DNA of 9,216 nt from CAMAXB01 sp041746615 (GCA_041746615.1 JBGTGS010000280.1:1-9216); one strand, 5' to 3'. Shown: positions 1-7,378, numbered from the stretch's first letter. Made by a program: numbers and translations. Notes: a model not told the origin generated them from the letters alone.

Positions 1-1174
1 CGGCGTGGCCCTCGCCGCCGCCGTGGCCTGCGGCTTGAAGGCTGCAGGTCTTGAACCGGTCCTGCTCGGCGTGCTGCCGACCCCCGCAGTCGCCCGTGCC
101 GTACGCACGAGTGGCGCGGTCCTCGGCGTGGTCGTCACCGCCTCGCACAACCCCGCCGCAGACAATGGCATCAAGTTTTTCAGCGGCACCGGCATCAAGC
201 TGACCGACGCCGACGAGGTTGCAATCGAAGCCCTGCTGCCCGACGACCCGCGGCCGGCGCCACCCGGTGCCCATGCCCGTTTCGACGCGGCCCCGGATTA
301 CATCGCGGCGACGCAGATGTTGCTGCCCCCCGGATCGCTGGCAGGCTGGCGCATCGTGCTCGACACCGCGCATGGGGCGACCTGCGGGACCAGCCCGGTC
401 GTCCTCCGCGGCCTGGGTGCCGATGTGACCGGACTGGGTGACGCCCCCGACGGCCACAACATCAACGACGGGGTCGGCAGCGAACATCCGGAGCAACTCG
501 CCGACCGGGTGAAGGCCGTGGGTGCGCGCCTTGGCATTGCCCATGACGGCGACGGCGACCGTTGCATCCTGTGCGATGAACTGGGCGACGTGCTCGACGG
601 TGATGAAATTCTGACCCTGCTGGCGCTGCATGCATTGCGGGAAGGCCGGCTGGTTGCCAACGAACTGGTGGTCACCGTGCAGAGCAATCTCGGGGTGGAT
701 GCCGCCCTGGCCGCCGCCGGTGGCCGGGTGGTCCGCACGGATGTGGGCGACCGCTATGTCATTGAGCGCATGCTGGCCGATGGGGCCACCCTCGGTGGCG
801 AGTCGAGCGGTCACATCATCTGTTCGGAGATTTCCCCGACGGGCGACGGTCTGGTGGCCGCCCTGAAGGTACTGGGGGTCATGCTGGCCACCGGCGAGCC
901 GCTCTCGGTCCTTCGCAAGGTGCTCCGCAAATTTCCACAACGGTCGCTGGCTCTGCGGGTACGCGAGAAAAAGCCCCTCGCCACCCTGCAGGCCCTGCCT
1001 GCCGCGATCAATGCGGTGGAAGCCGGCTTCGGATCGCAGGGGCGGGTGCTGGTGCGCTACTCGGGCACGGAGTCGAAGCTCCGGCTGCTGGTCGAAGGAC
1101 CGGATGAAGACGCGGTGGTTGCAGCGCTGGCCCGCCTGGAGACCGCCGCGCGTTCCGACCTCGAAGTCGGCTGA
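1..1174 (+). CDS. glmM: Phosphoglucosamine mutase GlmM, 5' end cut by window
   Basis: GlmM interconverts glucosamine-6-phosphate and glucosamine-1-phosphate in the cytoplasm, feeding UDP-GlcNAc synthesis for peptidoglycan and LPS. About 390 residues are visible. Family members are about 445-450 residues, so roughly the first 55-60 are outside the window and the true start is not seen. Numbering from the GTG codon at 5, the phosphoserine loop TASHNP is at 45-50 (Ser47). It is followed by DNGIKFF, which favours GlmM over phosphomannomutase or phosphoglucomutase. The metal-binding loop DGDGDR is at 181-186, the sugar-binding GGESSGH at 264-270, and the phosphate-binding RYSGTES near the C-terminus at 351-357. 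All four domains' signatures are intact. The gene ends at TGA 1172-1174, just before a hairpin terminator shared with the convergent cyclophilin gene. No glmS or glmU is visible nearby. The identification is secure. Confidence 0.95.
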   Translation, partial: GVALAAAVACGLKAAGLEPVLLGVLPTPAVARAVRTSGAVLGVVVTASHNPAADNGIKFFSGTGIKLTDADEVAIEALLPDDPRPAPPGAHARFDAAPDYIAATQMLLPPGSLAGWRIVLDTAHGATCGTSPVVLRGLGADVTGLGDAPDGHNINDGVGSEHPEQLADRVKAVGARLGIAHDGDGDRCILCDELGDVLDGDEILTLLALHALREGRLVANELVVTVQSNLGVDAALAAAGGRVVRTDVGDRYVIERMLADGATLGGESSGHIICSEISPTGDGLVAALKVLGVMLATGEPLSVLRKVLRKFPQRSLALRVREKKPLATLQALPAAINAVEAGFGSQGRVLVRYSGTESKLRLLVEGPDEDAVVAALARLETAARSDLEVG

Positions 1175-1195
1175 CTAACGGTTCCATGTCTGCAC

Positions 1196-1228
1196 AAAAA
1201 AGCCCGCGCCGGGAAAGCGCGGGCTTTG
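1196..1228. terminator. Bidirectional intrinsic terminator between glmM and cyclophilin gene
   Basis: A perfect 11-bp inverted repeat (AAAGCCCGCGC at 1199-1209 and its complement at 1217-1227) encloses a 7-nt loop. On the minus strand the stem is followed by six T's (the A tract 1196-1201), so it is a textbook terminator for the cyclophilin gene. On the plus strand only TTT follows, so it should be weaker for glmM. The position between two convergent stop codons (1174 and 1251) fits a shared terminator. Confidence 0.88.
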
Positions 1229-1250
1229 CAAAGGGGTGGGGGATGCGGGC

Positions 1251-1769
1251 TCAGGCCGCCGCCACGATCTTCACGCTCTTCACCTCGACCCGTTCGATCG
1301 GGGTGCTTTTCTCGCCGCCGCCGCCGGACTTGGTCGGCACGTTGGCGATGCTTTCGAGCACACTGTCACCAGCCACAAGTTGACCGAAGGCGGTGTACTG
1401 GCGGTCCAGAAAGCTGGCCTCGCCGTGGCAGATGAAGAACTGGCAGCCGGCGCTGTCGGGGCTCGCGGAGCGGGCCATGGAGATGACGCCGCGTACGTGC
1501 GGCTTGTCGTTGAACTCGGCCTTTACCTTGTAACCGGGGTCACCCGTCCCGGGCATGCCGCCGGCACCCGCCTTGGTGTTGGGGCATCCGCCCTGGATCA
1601 TGAAGCCCTTGATGATGCGGTGGAATGCCGTGCCATCATAGAACCCCTGGCGGGCAAGCTTCTTGAAATTTTCGACGGTCTTGGGCGCGACGTCCGGCCA
1701 GAAGGCCAGGGTCAGGTCGCCGTAGCTCGTGCTGATGATCGCGTGTTCATTGACAGTGGGTGTACTCAT
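1251..1769 (-). CDS. Cyclophilin-type peptidyl-prolyl cis-trans isomerase
   Basis: This 172-residue protein is a single-domain cyclophilin, which catalyses cis-trans isomerisation of X-Pro bonds during protein folding. It has no signal peptide or membrane segment, so it should be cytoplasmic. The core motif FHRIIKGFMIQGG is at 49-61, with the catalytic Arg at 51 and pocket residues Phe56, Met57 and Gln59. The second motif SMARSASPDSAGCQFFI lies at 97-113. The family pattern LDRQYTAFGQ (121-130) carries Tyr where human CypA has its active-site His. The CypA Trp linked to cyclosporin binding is also absent, as in many bacterial members. The open frame extends upstream to 2276, but that extension runs antisense through the desulfurase gene. 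I chose the ATG at 1769-1767 because the conserved domain begins about 10 residues later and a G-rich stretch (GGGGGTTC) precedes it. It is divergent from the desulfurase gene and convergent with glmM. Confidence 0.93.
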   Translation of the reverse strand: MSTPTVNEHAIISTSYGDLTLAFWPDVAPKTVENFKKLARQGFYDGTAFHRIIKGFMIQGGCPNTKAGAGGMPGTGDPGYKVKAEFNDKPHVRGVISMARSASPDSAGCQFFICHGEASFLDRQYTAFGQLVAGDSVLESIANVPTKSGGGGEKSTPIERVEVKSVKIVAAA

Positions 1770-1801
1770 GGAACCCCCAGCATCGGGTTCGCAAGCGGGA
1801 C

Positions 1802-1858
1802 GCGGCAAGACCCATTTTCCCGCGGGGCCGCGGGGGGGGTGAAAATCGGTCTTTGCGC
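1802..1858. promoter_or_regulatory. Long imperfect inverted repeat in divergent intergenic region
   Basis: The 18-nt arms at 1802-1819 and 1841-1858 are reverse complements at 15 of 18 positions; each contains AAGACC(C/G)ATTTTC or its complement. The 21-nt spacer carries two CCGCGG palindromes (1820-1825 and 1828-1833) that can pair with each other, and a run of eight G's (1832-1839). It sits between the start codons of the divergent cyclophilin (1769) and desulfurase (1887) genes. It could be an operator or a leader hairpin; which one is not shown by the sequence. Confidence 0.5.
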
Positions 1859-1886
1859 GGATCGCGCCCGTCTGTTCAGTGAGGGG

Positions 1887-3047
1887 ATGCCGTATTTCGA
1901 TCACAACGCCACCACGCCCCTCGCATCGGTTGCGCGGACGGCCTGGCTGCAGGCCGCGGACGAAGCCTGGCACAATGCCTCCAGCCCCTACCGCGCCGCC
2001 GCCCGGGTCAGGCTCCGGCTCGATGCCGCCCGCGAAACCCTGGCCGGTCTGCTCGAGTGCGACCCTGCCTGCATCGTTTTCACCTCCGGTGCCACCGAGG
2101 CGGCCCACGCGATCATCGTCCACCTCGCCGCCACCCTTCCGGTGGAGGCCCGCCTCGCTGTTAATCCCACGGAGCATCCCTGCGTCCTCGCTGCAGCCGG
2201 GGCCCTTTTTCCCGGCCGCATCACTCCGCTTCCGCTGACTCCTGACGGCATCGCGGCCACCGAGCCGGTAGGTCAACTAATAGCTGACCAATTAGCCGGC
2301 GGCCGCGGGGCGGTGGTCGTGATGGCGGCGAACAACGAGACCGGTGTCTTGCAACCCTGGCGCGAACTCGCGAAGCGGTGCACGGAGGCGCGTGTTCCGT
2401 TGGTGTGCGATGCCGCCCAATGGATCGGAAAGCTGCCAGCGGCGGGCCTGGGCGCGGTCGATTGGGTCTTTGGTTCCGCCCACAAGTTCGGCGGACCCAA
2501 GGGCACGGGGTTTCTCAAGTTTCCTGCCACGGCCGGAAACTTTATTATCCGGCCTGGTGGAGCCCAGGAAAGGGGACATCGCGCGGGCACGGAGAACCTG
2601 CCGGGCATCGCTGCCATGGTGGCGGCGCTCGTGGAAGCCGAGCAGCGCAAGGTGTTCCTCGAAACCGACCGGCAGTTGCTGCGGACCACCTTCGAACAGG
2701 CGGTGATGGTCGCCGTGCCCGGCGTGGAGATCGTCGCGGCAGGTGCGGAACGTCTCTGGAACACGATTTCTCTCATCATGCCGCATACGGAGAATCACCG
2801 CTGGGTCGCCCAGCTTGACCGGCGCGGTTTCGAGGTCTCCACGGGCTCGGCTTGTGCCACCGGCAAGGACGGCCCATCGCATGTCCTCGCCGCACTCGGC
2901 GTGTCACCCGATCGCGCCCGCCGGGTCATCCGGGTCAGCGCAGGGTGGGACACCACCGTGGAAGATTGGACCGCACTCGCCACCGCCTTCCGGGAGGTTG
3001 ACGCGGACCTGCGGGCGACGGCCAACCCTGCGGTGGTTAGCGGCTGA
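1887..3047 (+). CDS. Cysteine desulfurase family aminotransferase (NifS/IscS-like)
   Basis: This 386-residue fold-type I PLP enzyme probably removes sulfur from L-cysteine, releasing alanine and passing persulfide sulfur to Fe-S cluster assembly or tRNA thiolation. The N-terminus YFDHNATTP matches the family. His97 (TEHPCV) should stack on PLP, Asp174 and Gln177 (CDAAQ) bind the pyridine ring, and Lys200 in SAHKFGGPKG forms the Schiff base. RAGTEN is at 232-237. The persulfide-carrying Cys323 lies in STGSACATGKDG, the active-site loop. ATG 1887 was chosen because family homology starts there; GAGGGG abuts it with no spacer, an unusual ribosome site. A GTG at 1839 would add 16 unconserved residues. 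It is first in an operon with recF 13 bp downstream. No iscU, sufE or nifU is visible, so its sulfur acceptor is unknown. A role as another cysteine-C-S lyase cannot be excluded. Confidence 0.88.
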   Translation: MPYFDHNATTPLASVARTAWLQAADEAWHNASSPYRAAARVRLRLDAARETLAGLLECDPACIVFTSGATEAAHAIIVHLAATLPVEARLAVNPTEHPCVLAAAGALFPGRITPLPLTPDGIAATEPVGQLIADQLAGGRGAVVVMAANNETGVLQPWRELAKRCTEARVPLVCDAAQWIGKLPAAGLGAVDWVFGSAHKFGGPKGTGFLKFPATAGNFIIRPGGAQERGHRAGTENLPGIAAMVAALVEAEQRKVFLETDRQLLRTTFEQAVMVAVPGVEIVAAGAERLWNTISLIMPHTENHRWVAQLDRRGFEVSTGSACATGKDGPSHVLAALGVSPDRARRVIRVSAGWDTTVEDWTALATAFREVDADLRATANPAVVSG

Positions 3048-3060
3048 TCACCCGCATCGT

Positions 3061-4149
3061 ATGCGCATCCGCCGGATCAGTCTGCAGCACTTCCGCAACA
3101 TTGCCTTCGCCTCACTGGAGTTGACGGGCGAGCGGCAGTTCCTGTCCGGCGCGAACGGGCAGGGGAAGTCCAACCTGATCGAGGCCGCCGGTTTCATCAC
3201 CGCGTTGCGTTCCTTTCGCACCGCGGATCCGAAACTCCTCATCGCCCATGGCCAGCCGGAAGCCTCGCTGGTGTGTGAGGTGGAGCACGAACGGCGCGGC
3301 CCCACCACGCTGACCATCAAGTTGCGATCCGGGGCCAAGGAAGTGTGGGCGGACCAGGAGCGGGTCACCCGGTTGGCCGACCACCTCGGACACTTTCCGA
3401 CGGTGGTGCTCTCATCGCAGGACCAGCAGCTCATCCGTGGTTCGCCCGGCGGGCGCCGGCGCTGGCTCGACCTGACGCTGGCGGCGATGGATCCCGGCTA
3501 CCTGAACGCCTTGCAGGGATATCATCGCGCGCTCGCGGAAAGGAACAGCCTGCTCAAAAAAGGGGGGGCGGCGGATCAGTTGCTGGCCTTTGAGTATCCG
3601 CTCGCTGAGTACGGAGTCGCCCTGATGGCCGCCCGGACCGCCGGGCTGAAAATTCTGGCGGATGACCTCACCCGGGCCTATGCGGAGATTGCCGGCTCGG
3701 CCGAGCCCGCCGGGTTTGCCTATGCACCGGATTTTGCCGGTGAGGGAACAGCCGCGCTGTTGGCGCGGTTCGCTTCCGGGCGTGCACGGGACGGGCAGGC
3801 CCGCACCACGCTGACCGGGCCGCATCGCGATGATTTTGATTTTACCCTTCAGGAACGCGCGGCCAAGGACTTCGCCTCCGAGGGACAGCAACGCTCCCTG
3901 GTGCTCTCGCTGCGTCTGGCGCAGGCCGCCTATTTTCAGCGCCGCAGCGGGGTGGGTCCGACCTTGCTGGCTGACGACGTGCTCGGTGAACTTGATCCGG
4001 ACCGGCGCCGGCGGTTCTGGGCGGCGGTTCCAGCGGGAACGCAGGTGGTGGCCACGGGCACCGAGCCACCTGCCGGCGGACCGGAAGCGGAGTCCTGGCA
4101 GATATTCATGGTGGCGGCGGGCAGGTTCGAACCCAATGTGGCCAGATGA
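3061..4149 (+). CDS. recF: DNA replication and repair protein RecF
   Basis: This 362-residue SMC/ABC-like ATPase binds gapped DNA and helps RecO/RecR load RecA at stalled forks. The N-terminus follows the family pattern (LQHFRNI at 8-14). Walker A GANGQGKS is at 30-37. GPHRDD, typical of RecF, is at 253-258. The ABC signature FASEGQQRS is at 271-279, and Walker B with D-loop, LLADDVLGELD, is at 302-312. The length is normal and all ATPase motifs are intact. ATG 3061 begins exactly at the conserved N-terminus; no clear Shine-Dalgarno precedes it, so translation may be coupled to the desulfurase gene ending 13 bp upstream. The stop overlaps the rlmN start as ATGA. In many bacteria recF sits with dnaA-dnaN-gyrB; that arrangement is absent here. 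Confidence 0.95.
   Translation: MRIRRISLQHFRNIAFASLELTGERQFLSGANGQGKSNLIEAAGFITALRSFRTADPKLLIAHGQPEASLVCEVEHERRGPTTLTIKLRSGAKEVWADQERVTRLADHLGHFPTVVLSSQDQQLIRGSPGGRRRWLDLTLAAMDPGYLNALQGYHRALAERNSLLKKGGAADQLLAFEYPLAEYGVALMAARTAGLKILADDLTRAYAEIAGSAEPAGFAYAPDFAGEGTAALLARFASGRARDGQARTTLTGPHRDDFDFTLQERAAKDFASEGQQRSLVLSLRLAQAAYFQRRSGVGPTLLADDVLGELDPDRRRRFWAAVPAGTQVVATGTEPPAGGPEAESWQIFMVAAGRFEPNVAR
4146..4149 (+). promoter_or_regulatory. ATGA start/stop overlap coupling recF to rlmN
   Basis: The rlmN start codon ATG (4146-4148) overlaps the recF stop TGA (4147-4149) by the classic four-base ATGA junction. This indicates co-transcription and probable translational coupling. Confidence 0.85.
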
Positions 4150-5198
4150 TCACGCTTGCCGACCTCAAGGTGACGGAGCTGGCGTCACGGTTATCCGGTT
4201 GGAGCTTCAAGCCCTCGCATGCCGTCCGGTTGTTGCGGTCGTATTATCTGGGTGGCGGGGAAATCCCTTGGGAAAACCTGCGCCTGCCCGCTGGTTTGCG
4301 GACGCGGCTGGAGGCGGAATTTTCAGCGGGGAGCATGCAGCCGGTGACCCGGCAGGTGGCGGAGGATGGCACCACCAAGCTCCTGCTGCGGCTGGCGGAC
4401 GGACGGACCATTGAGTCGGTGATGATGACGGATTTCCGCGACGACCGGGTCGCGGGTTGCGTGTCGTCGCAGGTTGGCTGTGCGATGGGCTGTGATTTTT
4501 GCGCCACGGCGCAGGGAGGCTTTGCGCGCAATCTCACGGCCGGGGAGATCGTGGAGCAGTTCCTGCATTTGCGGCGCGAGGCGCGTGCGGCCGGGAAGCG
4601 GCTGCAGACCCTCGTGTTCATGGGCATGGGTGAGCCGATGCTGAATCTGGACAACGTGCTCGAGGCGGTGCGGCGCATCGCCGGGCCCGAGCTGGGCGCG
4701 CTTGGGTGGCGGCAGGTGACGGTTTCGACGGTGGGGATCATCCCGGGAATCGATGCCATGGCGGCGTCAGGCCTGAACATTCACCTGGCGGTTTCGCTCC
4801 ACGCGCCCGATGATGCGACACGGGCGCGACTGCTCCCGATGGGAAAACGATTTCAGGCGCAGGACATTCTAGTGGCAGCGGATCGTTACCAAGCGACAAC
4901 CGGCCGTCCGGTGACGATTCAGTATTGTTTGCTCAAGGACGTGAATGATTCGCCGGATCAGGCGCAGCTGTTGGCGGACCTGCTCGATGGTCGGCGCATG
5001 CATGTGAACCTGCTGCGCTACAATCCCACGGGAGCGGGCCTGAGCGGGGCGGCCTACGAACCCTCGTCCGACGCGGTCGCCGACGCATTCATCGCGGGCT
5101 TGCGCGCACGCGGTGTCATCACTCACTTCCGCCGCCCCCGAGGTCGCGACATCGACGCCGCCTGCGGCCAGCTGCGCCGCAGGGCGGGGAGTGCGTGA
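4146..5198 (+). CDS. rlmN: Dual-specificity 23S rRNA A2503 / tRNA A37 C2-methyltransferase RlmN
   Basis: RlmN is a cytoplasmic radical-SAM enzyme that methylates C2 of A2503 in 23S rRNA and A37 in some tRNAs. The protein has 350 residues. The [4Fe-4S] motif CxxxCxxC is at Cys112, Cys116 and Cys119 (GCAMGCDFC). The methyl-carrying and thiolate cysteines, E. coli Cys118 and Cys355, correspond to Cys105 (GCVSSQVGC, seven before the first cluster Cys) and Cys340 (DIDAACGQL). The SAM-contacting GMGEPMLN is at 160-167. Having both catalytic cysteines argues for RlmN or its relative Cfr; genomic context and the DIDAACGQL ending favour the housekeeping enzyme. It is the last gene of the desulfurase-recF-rlmN operon, and its cluster needs sulfur such as the first gene could supply. 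It ends 37 bp before the stop of the convergent hydrolase gene, with no convincing terminator between them. Confidence 0.95.
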   Translation: MITLADLKVTELASRLSGWSFKPSHAVRLLRSYYLGGGEIPWENLRLPAGLRTRLEAEFSAGSMQPVTRQVAEDGTTKLLLRLADGRTIESVMMTDFRDDRVAGCVSSQVGCAMGCDFCATAQGGFARNLTAGEIVEQFLHLRREARAAGKRLQTLVFMGMGEPMLNLDNVLEAVRRIAGPELGALGWRQVTVSTVGIIPGIDAMAASGLNIHLAVSLHAPDDATRARLLPMGKRFQAQDILVAADRYQATTGRPVTIQYCLLKDVNDSPDQAQLLADLLDGRRMHVNLLRYNPTGAGLSGAAYEPSSDAVADAFIAGLRARGVITHFRRPRGRDIDAACGQLRRRAGSA

Positions 5199-5235
5199 AG
5201 CCTCGTTCCGGCTGAATCATCAACGCAATCGCAGG

Positions 5236-6195
5236 TCACCCACCCGGGTGATCGACGATGTGTTTCTGCAGGAGCGCGCGGATGGTCATTTGCTCGATAC
5301 AGATGACCAAATGTCCGCCTCTTTCGAAACGGACCAGCCTTGCACTTGGAATCGCCGAGGCGGCGAATTCGGCGTTGTGGAAAAGCTGCAGCGTGTCGTC
5401 GGCGGCATGAAAAATCAGTGTTGGTGCCCGGATCGAGGCAATCCGCTCATTCGGCATCACCGCCTGATTGTCGAAGGCTACCCCGGCGGACCGTGGGGAA
5501 ACGGGGTTCATATGATCAATAATCTGGTCGACCAGTTCCCGTTGTCCGGGCGCGAGGTCGGCAATGACCTCATCCGTGGCTCCCATCAGCTTCATGAACG
5601 GCTTCCTGAACAGCTTGGTGACCGCCCAGTAGAGCGAGTCATGCTTAAAGATCGTCGTCAGCCGGTCGCCTTTCCGGTTGGCCTGCTCCTGGTCGGGAGC
5701 GGCGGATGCAGCGACGCCTGCGGAGATGAGGGTCAGTGAGGACACCCGCTCCGGATGCAGGATCGCAAATAACAGGGCCGAAGGACCACCGTGTGACATG
5801 GCGACGACGGCAGCCTTTTTGACACCCAGCTGATCAAGGAGGTGCGCGTAGGCATGGGCCTGGTCGTCGAAAGTGGCCTGCGCACGGAAGGTCGATTGCA
5901 AGTATCCAAAACGTGAAGGCGCAATCCATCGGAATTGCTCACCCAGGACCGCCTGTACCATGAGTTCGCCCTGATCGAACCCACCGCCGCTTCCATGGAT
6001 TACGAGGACTGGCGGGCCTGAACCGCCCTGGGTATACTCGATGTCCCCATGGGGTGAAGGTATGACGGCACTCTTGGCGCGGATGCGTTCATACGCCCGA
6101 TGCATATCCCGATAATAGAATGCCGAGACAAAGGCCATGACCGCGACCCCTGCCATGGCACTTCCGATCAACATTCCCTTGAGTGGCTTGTTCAC
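5236..6195 (-). CDS. Membrane-anchored alpha/beta hydrolase
   Basis: This is a serine hydrolase of the alpha/beta fold, probably an esterase or lipase-like enzyme; the substrate is not predictable. Numbering from the chosen GTG (6195), it has 319 residues. Residues 8-28 form one hydrophobic segment after Lys3 and Lys6, so it looks like a signal anchor placing the catalytic domain outside the cytoplasm. The oxyanion loop HGSGGG is at 67-72. The nucleophile elbow is AMSHGG with Ser134, where the usual first Gly is Ala. The likely acid is Asp266 in HAADD and the base is His295 in GGHLV. The frame is open back to 6351, but that part overlaps the kelch gene. GTG 6195 gives a charged N-terminus and full anchor. 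ATG 6174 and ATG 6156 are alternatives, the last preceded by GGAAG. It is the last gene of the minus-strand cluster, 67 bp after the kelch gene. Confidence 0.85.
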   Translation of the reverse strand: MNKPLKGMLIGSAMAGVAVMAFVSAFYYRDMHRAYERIRAKSAVIPSPHGDIEYTQGGSGPPVLVIHGSGGGFDQGELMVQAVLGEQFRWIAPSRFGYLQSTFRAQATFDDQAHAYAHLLDQLGVKKAAVVAMSHGGPSALLFAILHPERVSSLTLISAGVAASAAPDQEQANRKGDRLTTIFKHDSLYWAVTKLFRKPFMKLMGATDEVIADLAPGQRELVDQIIDHMNPVSPRSAGVAFDNQAVMPNERIASIRAPTLIFHAADDTLQLFHNAEFAASAIPSARLVRFERGGHLVICIEQMTIRALLQKHIVDHPGG

Positions 6196-6197
6196 TG

Positions 6198-6250
6198 CTT
6201 GGAACTGTTGATCGTACCCCCCCCGGAGCTCCCAGGCGGGAAATTCCAAG
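6198..6250. repeat. Short spaced inverted repeat upstream of hydrolase start
   Basis: CTTGGAA at 6198-6204 is mirrored by TTCCAAG at 6244-6250, with 39 nt between them, inside the 67-bp gap between the kelch stop and the hydrolase start. The spacer includes eight consecutive C's at 6217-6224 (a G8 run on the coding strand). It could be a leader hairpin or an operator. Seven base pairs can arise by chance, so this is only noted. Confidence 0.25.
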
Positions 6251-6262
6251 TCCGACTGGCTG

Positions 6263-7297
6263 CTAGGGCTGCTTGCGCAGGGGCAGTCGCAGCATCGTGT
6301 CGGTCTCCCGGCCGCCCCGGAAATTGGCACCGGAAGCAATCCACAGGGCACCGTCGAACAGGACGAGCTGCGAGGCGTGGCGGCCCTCGGGCATGTCGGG
6401 CCAGCGGGTCCATTTCCCGGTGAGTGGATTGATGCCTTCGACGACGGACTTGGCCAGATTGGAGTAACCGACTTCGCCGCCCGCGATGACCAGCTCGTCT
6501 CCCACCACGGTGGCCATGCATCCGGCGCGCGGGGTGGGGATGTTGGATTCGGGTGGCAGGGTGCTCCATGTCATGGTGGCCAGGTCCAGGATGTCCACTT
6601 GCTGGCGCACATCGCCCATCACGCCATCCTTGCCGGATCGCCGCCCGCCGGCGGCGATGAGCTTGCCGTGGATGACGCCGGCTTGAAAGTGGTCACGCTC
6701 CGTGGGGGCATCGGGCAGGATCTGCCATTCGCCGGTTGCGGGGTTGAAGCGGTCGACCCAGGGAACCCAGCCCGAGCGGTGACCGTCGGTGATGCCCGAA
6801 ACCAGGTAGATCCATCCATCGTGAAGGACCGCCCCGGCACCGCCGCGGCGACGACCTTCAGGAATCTCGATGCCCTTTTCCCAGGTGTTCGTGGCGGTGT
6901 CGAAGAGATAGACGTGCGGCACGGGGGTTTCGCCCGGAAAGCGGCCCTCCATCGCGCCTGCGCAAACGATCTTCGTTCCCCAGGTAACGCCTTGAAAGTG
7001 GTGCAGGTCGACCGGCTGCTCGGCGACGGTGGTCCAGGCACCGGTCTTTGGATCGTAGGCTTGCACGGGTGGCAGTCTGCGCCCGCCCAGCAGGTAAAGT
7101 TTGCCGCCGAGTTCAGCGAACGCTCCTTCATGCCGCATGATGACCTCGCCGGAGGCCGGCTTGACGAAAGCCCATTCACCACAGCCGCCACAGCCTTGAT
7201 CGAGTTTGGTTGCGGCATGTTCGTCGGCGGTGAGGAAGGCGGCCGGCAGGCAGGCTGCAAGGATGAAGGATACGAGGCGGTGGGGACGAACGGTCAT
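6263..7297 (-). CDS. Secreted kelch-repeat beta-propeller protein
   Basis: This 344-residue protein starts with a clear Sec signal peptide: basic residues Arg4, His6 and Arg7, a hydrophobic core at 8-22, and likely cleavage after Ala24 (FLTA/DEH). The rest is a series of kelch blades, each with the G-x-IYLxGG strand followed by a x-YDPxTGxW turn. Examples are KLYLLGG with YDPKTGAW (66-88), IYLVSG with FNPATGEW (163-191), KLIAAGG with DLATMTW (212-244), and ELVIAGG with NPLTGKW (268-296). A final LWIASG is at 318-323. This fits a six-bladed propeller of about 50-residue repeats. A CGGCG motif (36-40) just after the signal peptide could form a disulfide or bind metal. No catalytic residues of galactose oxidase are evident, so it is probably a binding or scaffold protein in the periplasm or outside the cell. 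The ATG at 7297 gives the signal peptide directly. Confidence 0.88.
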   Translation of the reverse strand: MTVRPHRLVSFILAACLPAAFLTADEHAATKLDQGCGGCGEWAFVKPASGEVIMRHEGAFAELGGKLYLLGGRRLPPVQAYDPKTGAWTTVAEQPVDLHHFQGVTWGTKIVCAGAMEGRFPGETPVPHVYLFDTATNTWEKGIEIPEGRRRGGAGAVLHDGWIYLVSGITDGHRSGWVPWVDRFNPATGEWQILPDAPTERDHFQAGVIHGKLIAAGGRRSGKDGVMGDVRQQVDILDLATMTWSTLPPESNIPTPRAGCMATVVGDELVIAGGEVGYSNLAKSVVEGINPLTGKWTRWPDMPEGRHASQLVLFDGALWIASGANFRGGRETDTMLRLPLRKQP

Positions 7298-7351
7298 GGC
7301 GGGTATTGGGTTGATTGTGGCCTTTGGGTGAACGGAAGGATCAGGTAAAAC

Positions 7352-7357
7352 AGTATA
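7352..7357 (-). promoter_or_regulatory. Candidate -10 box for the kelch gene
   Basis: The minus strand reads TATACT here, one base from the sigma70 -10 consensus. A transcript from it would leave a leader of about 45-50 nt before the kelch ATG at 7297. The hexamer 17 nt upstream (AATGCC) is a poor -35 match, so the promoter is only a candidate and may need an activator. Confidence 0.3.
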
Positions 7358-7378
7358 CCTGTAAGGAATGCATCGGCA

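Noticed and set aside
1236..1886. 217-codon N-terminal extension of the desulfurase frame on the plus strand
   Set aside because: It runs antisense over the whole cyclophilin gene and has no family resemblance; homology starts at ATG 1887.
1770..2276. Upstream extension of the cyclophilin frame on the minus strand
   Set aside because: It overlaps the desulfurase coding sequence, whose motifs are unmistakable, and does not look like protein of any cyclophilin family.
2743..3060. 106-codon upstream extension of the recF frame
   Set aside because: It lies inside the desulfurase C-terminal coding region; the RecF N-terminal pattern begins exactly at ATG 3061.
3556..3568. A6G7 homopolymer in recF, possible programmed frameshift
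   Set aside because: The codon phase (AAA AAA GGG) does not give the X XXY YYZ heptamer, no short alternative product makes sense, and the reading frame is intact with all motifs downstream.
5199..5235. Terminator between rlmN and the convergent hydrolase gene
   Set aside because: Only a 4-bp stem (AGCC/GGCT) with no T tract is present.
6377..7348. 323-codon open frame on the plus strand
   Set aside because: It is a GC-rich shadow of the kelch gene on the other strand; no recognisable domain and low-complexity composition.
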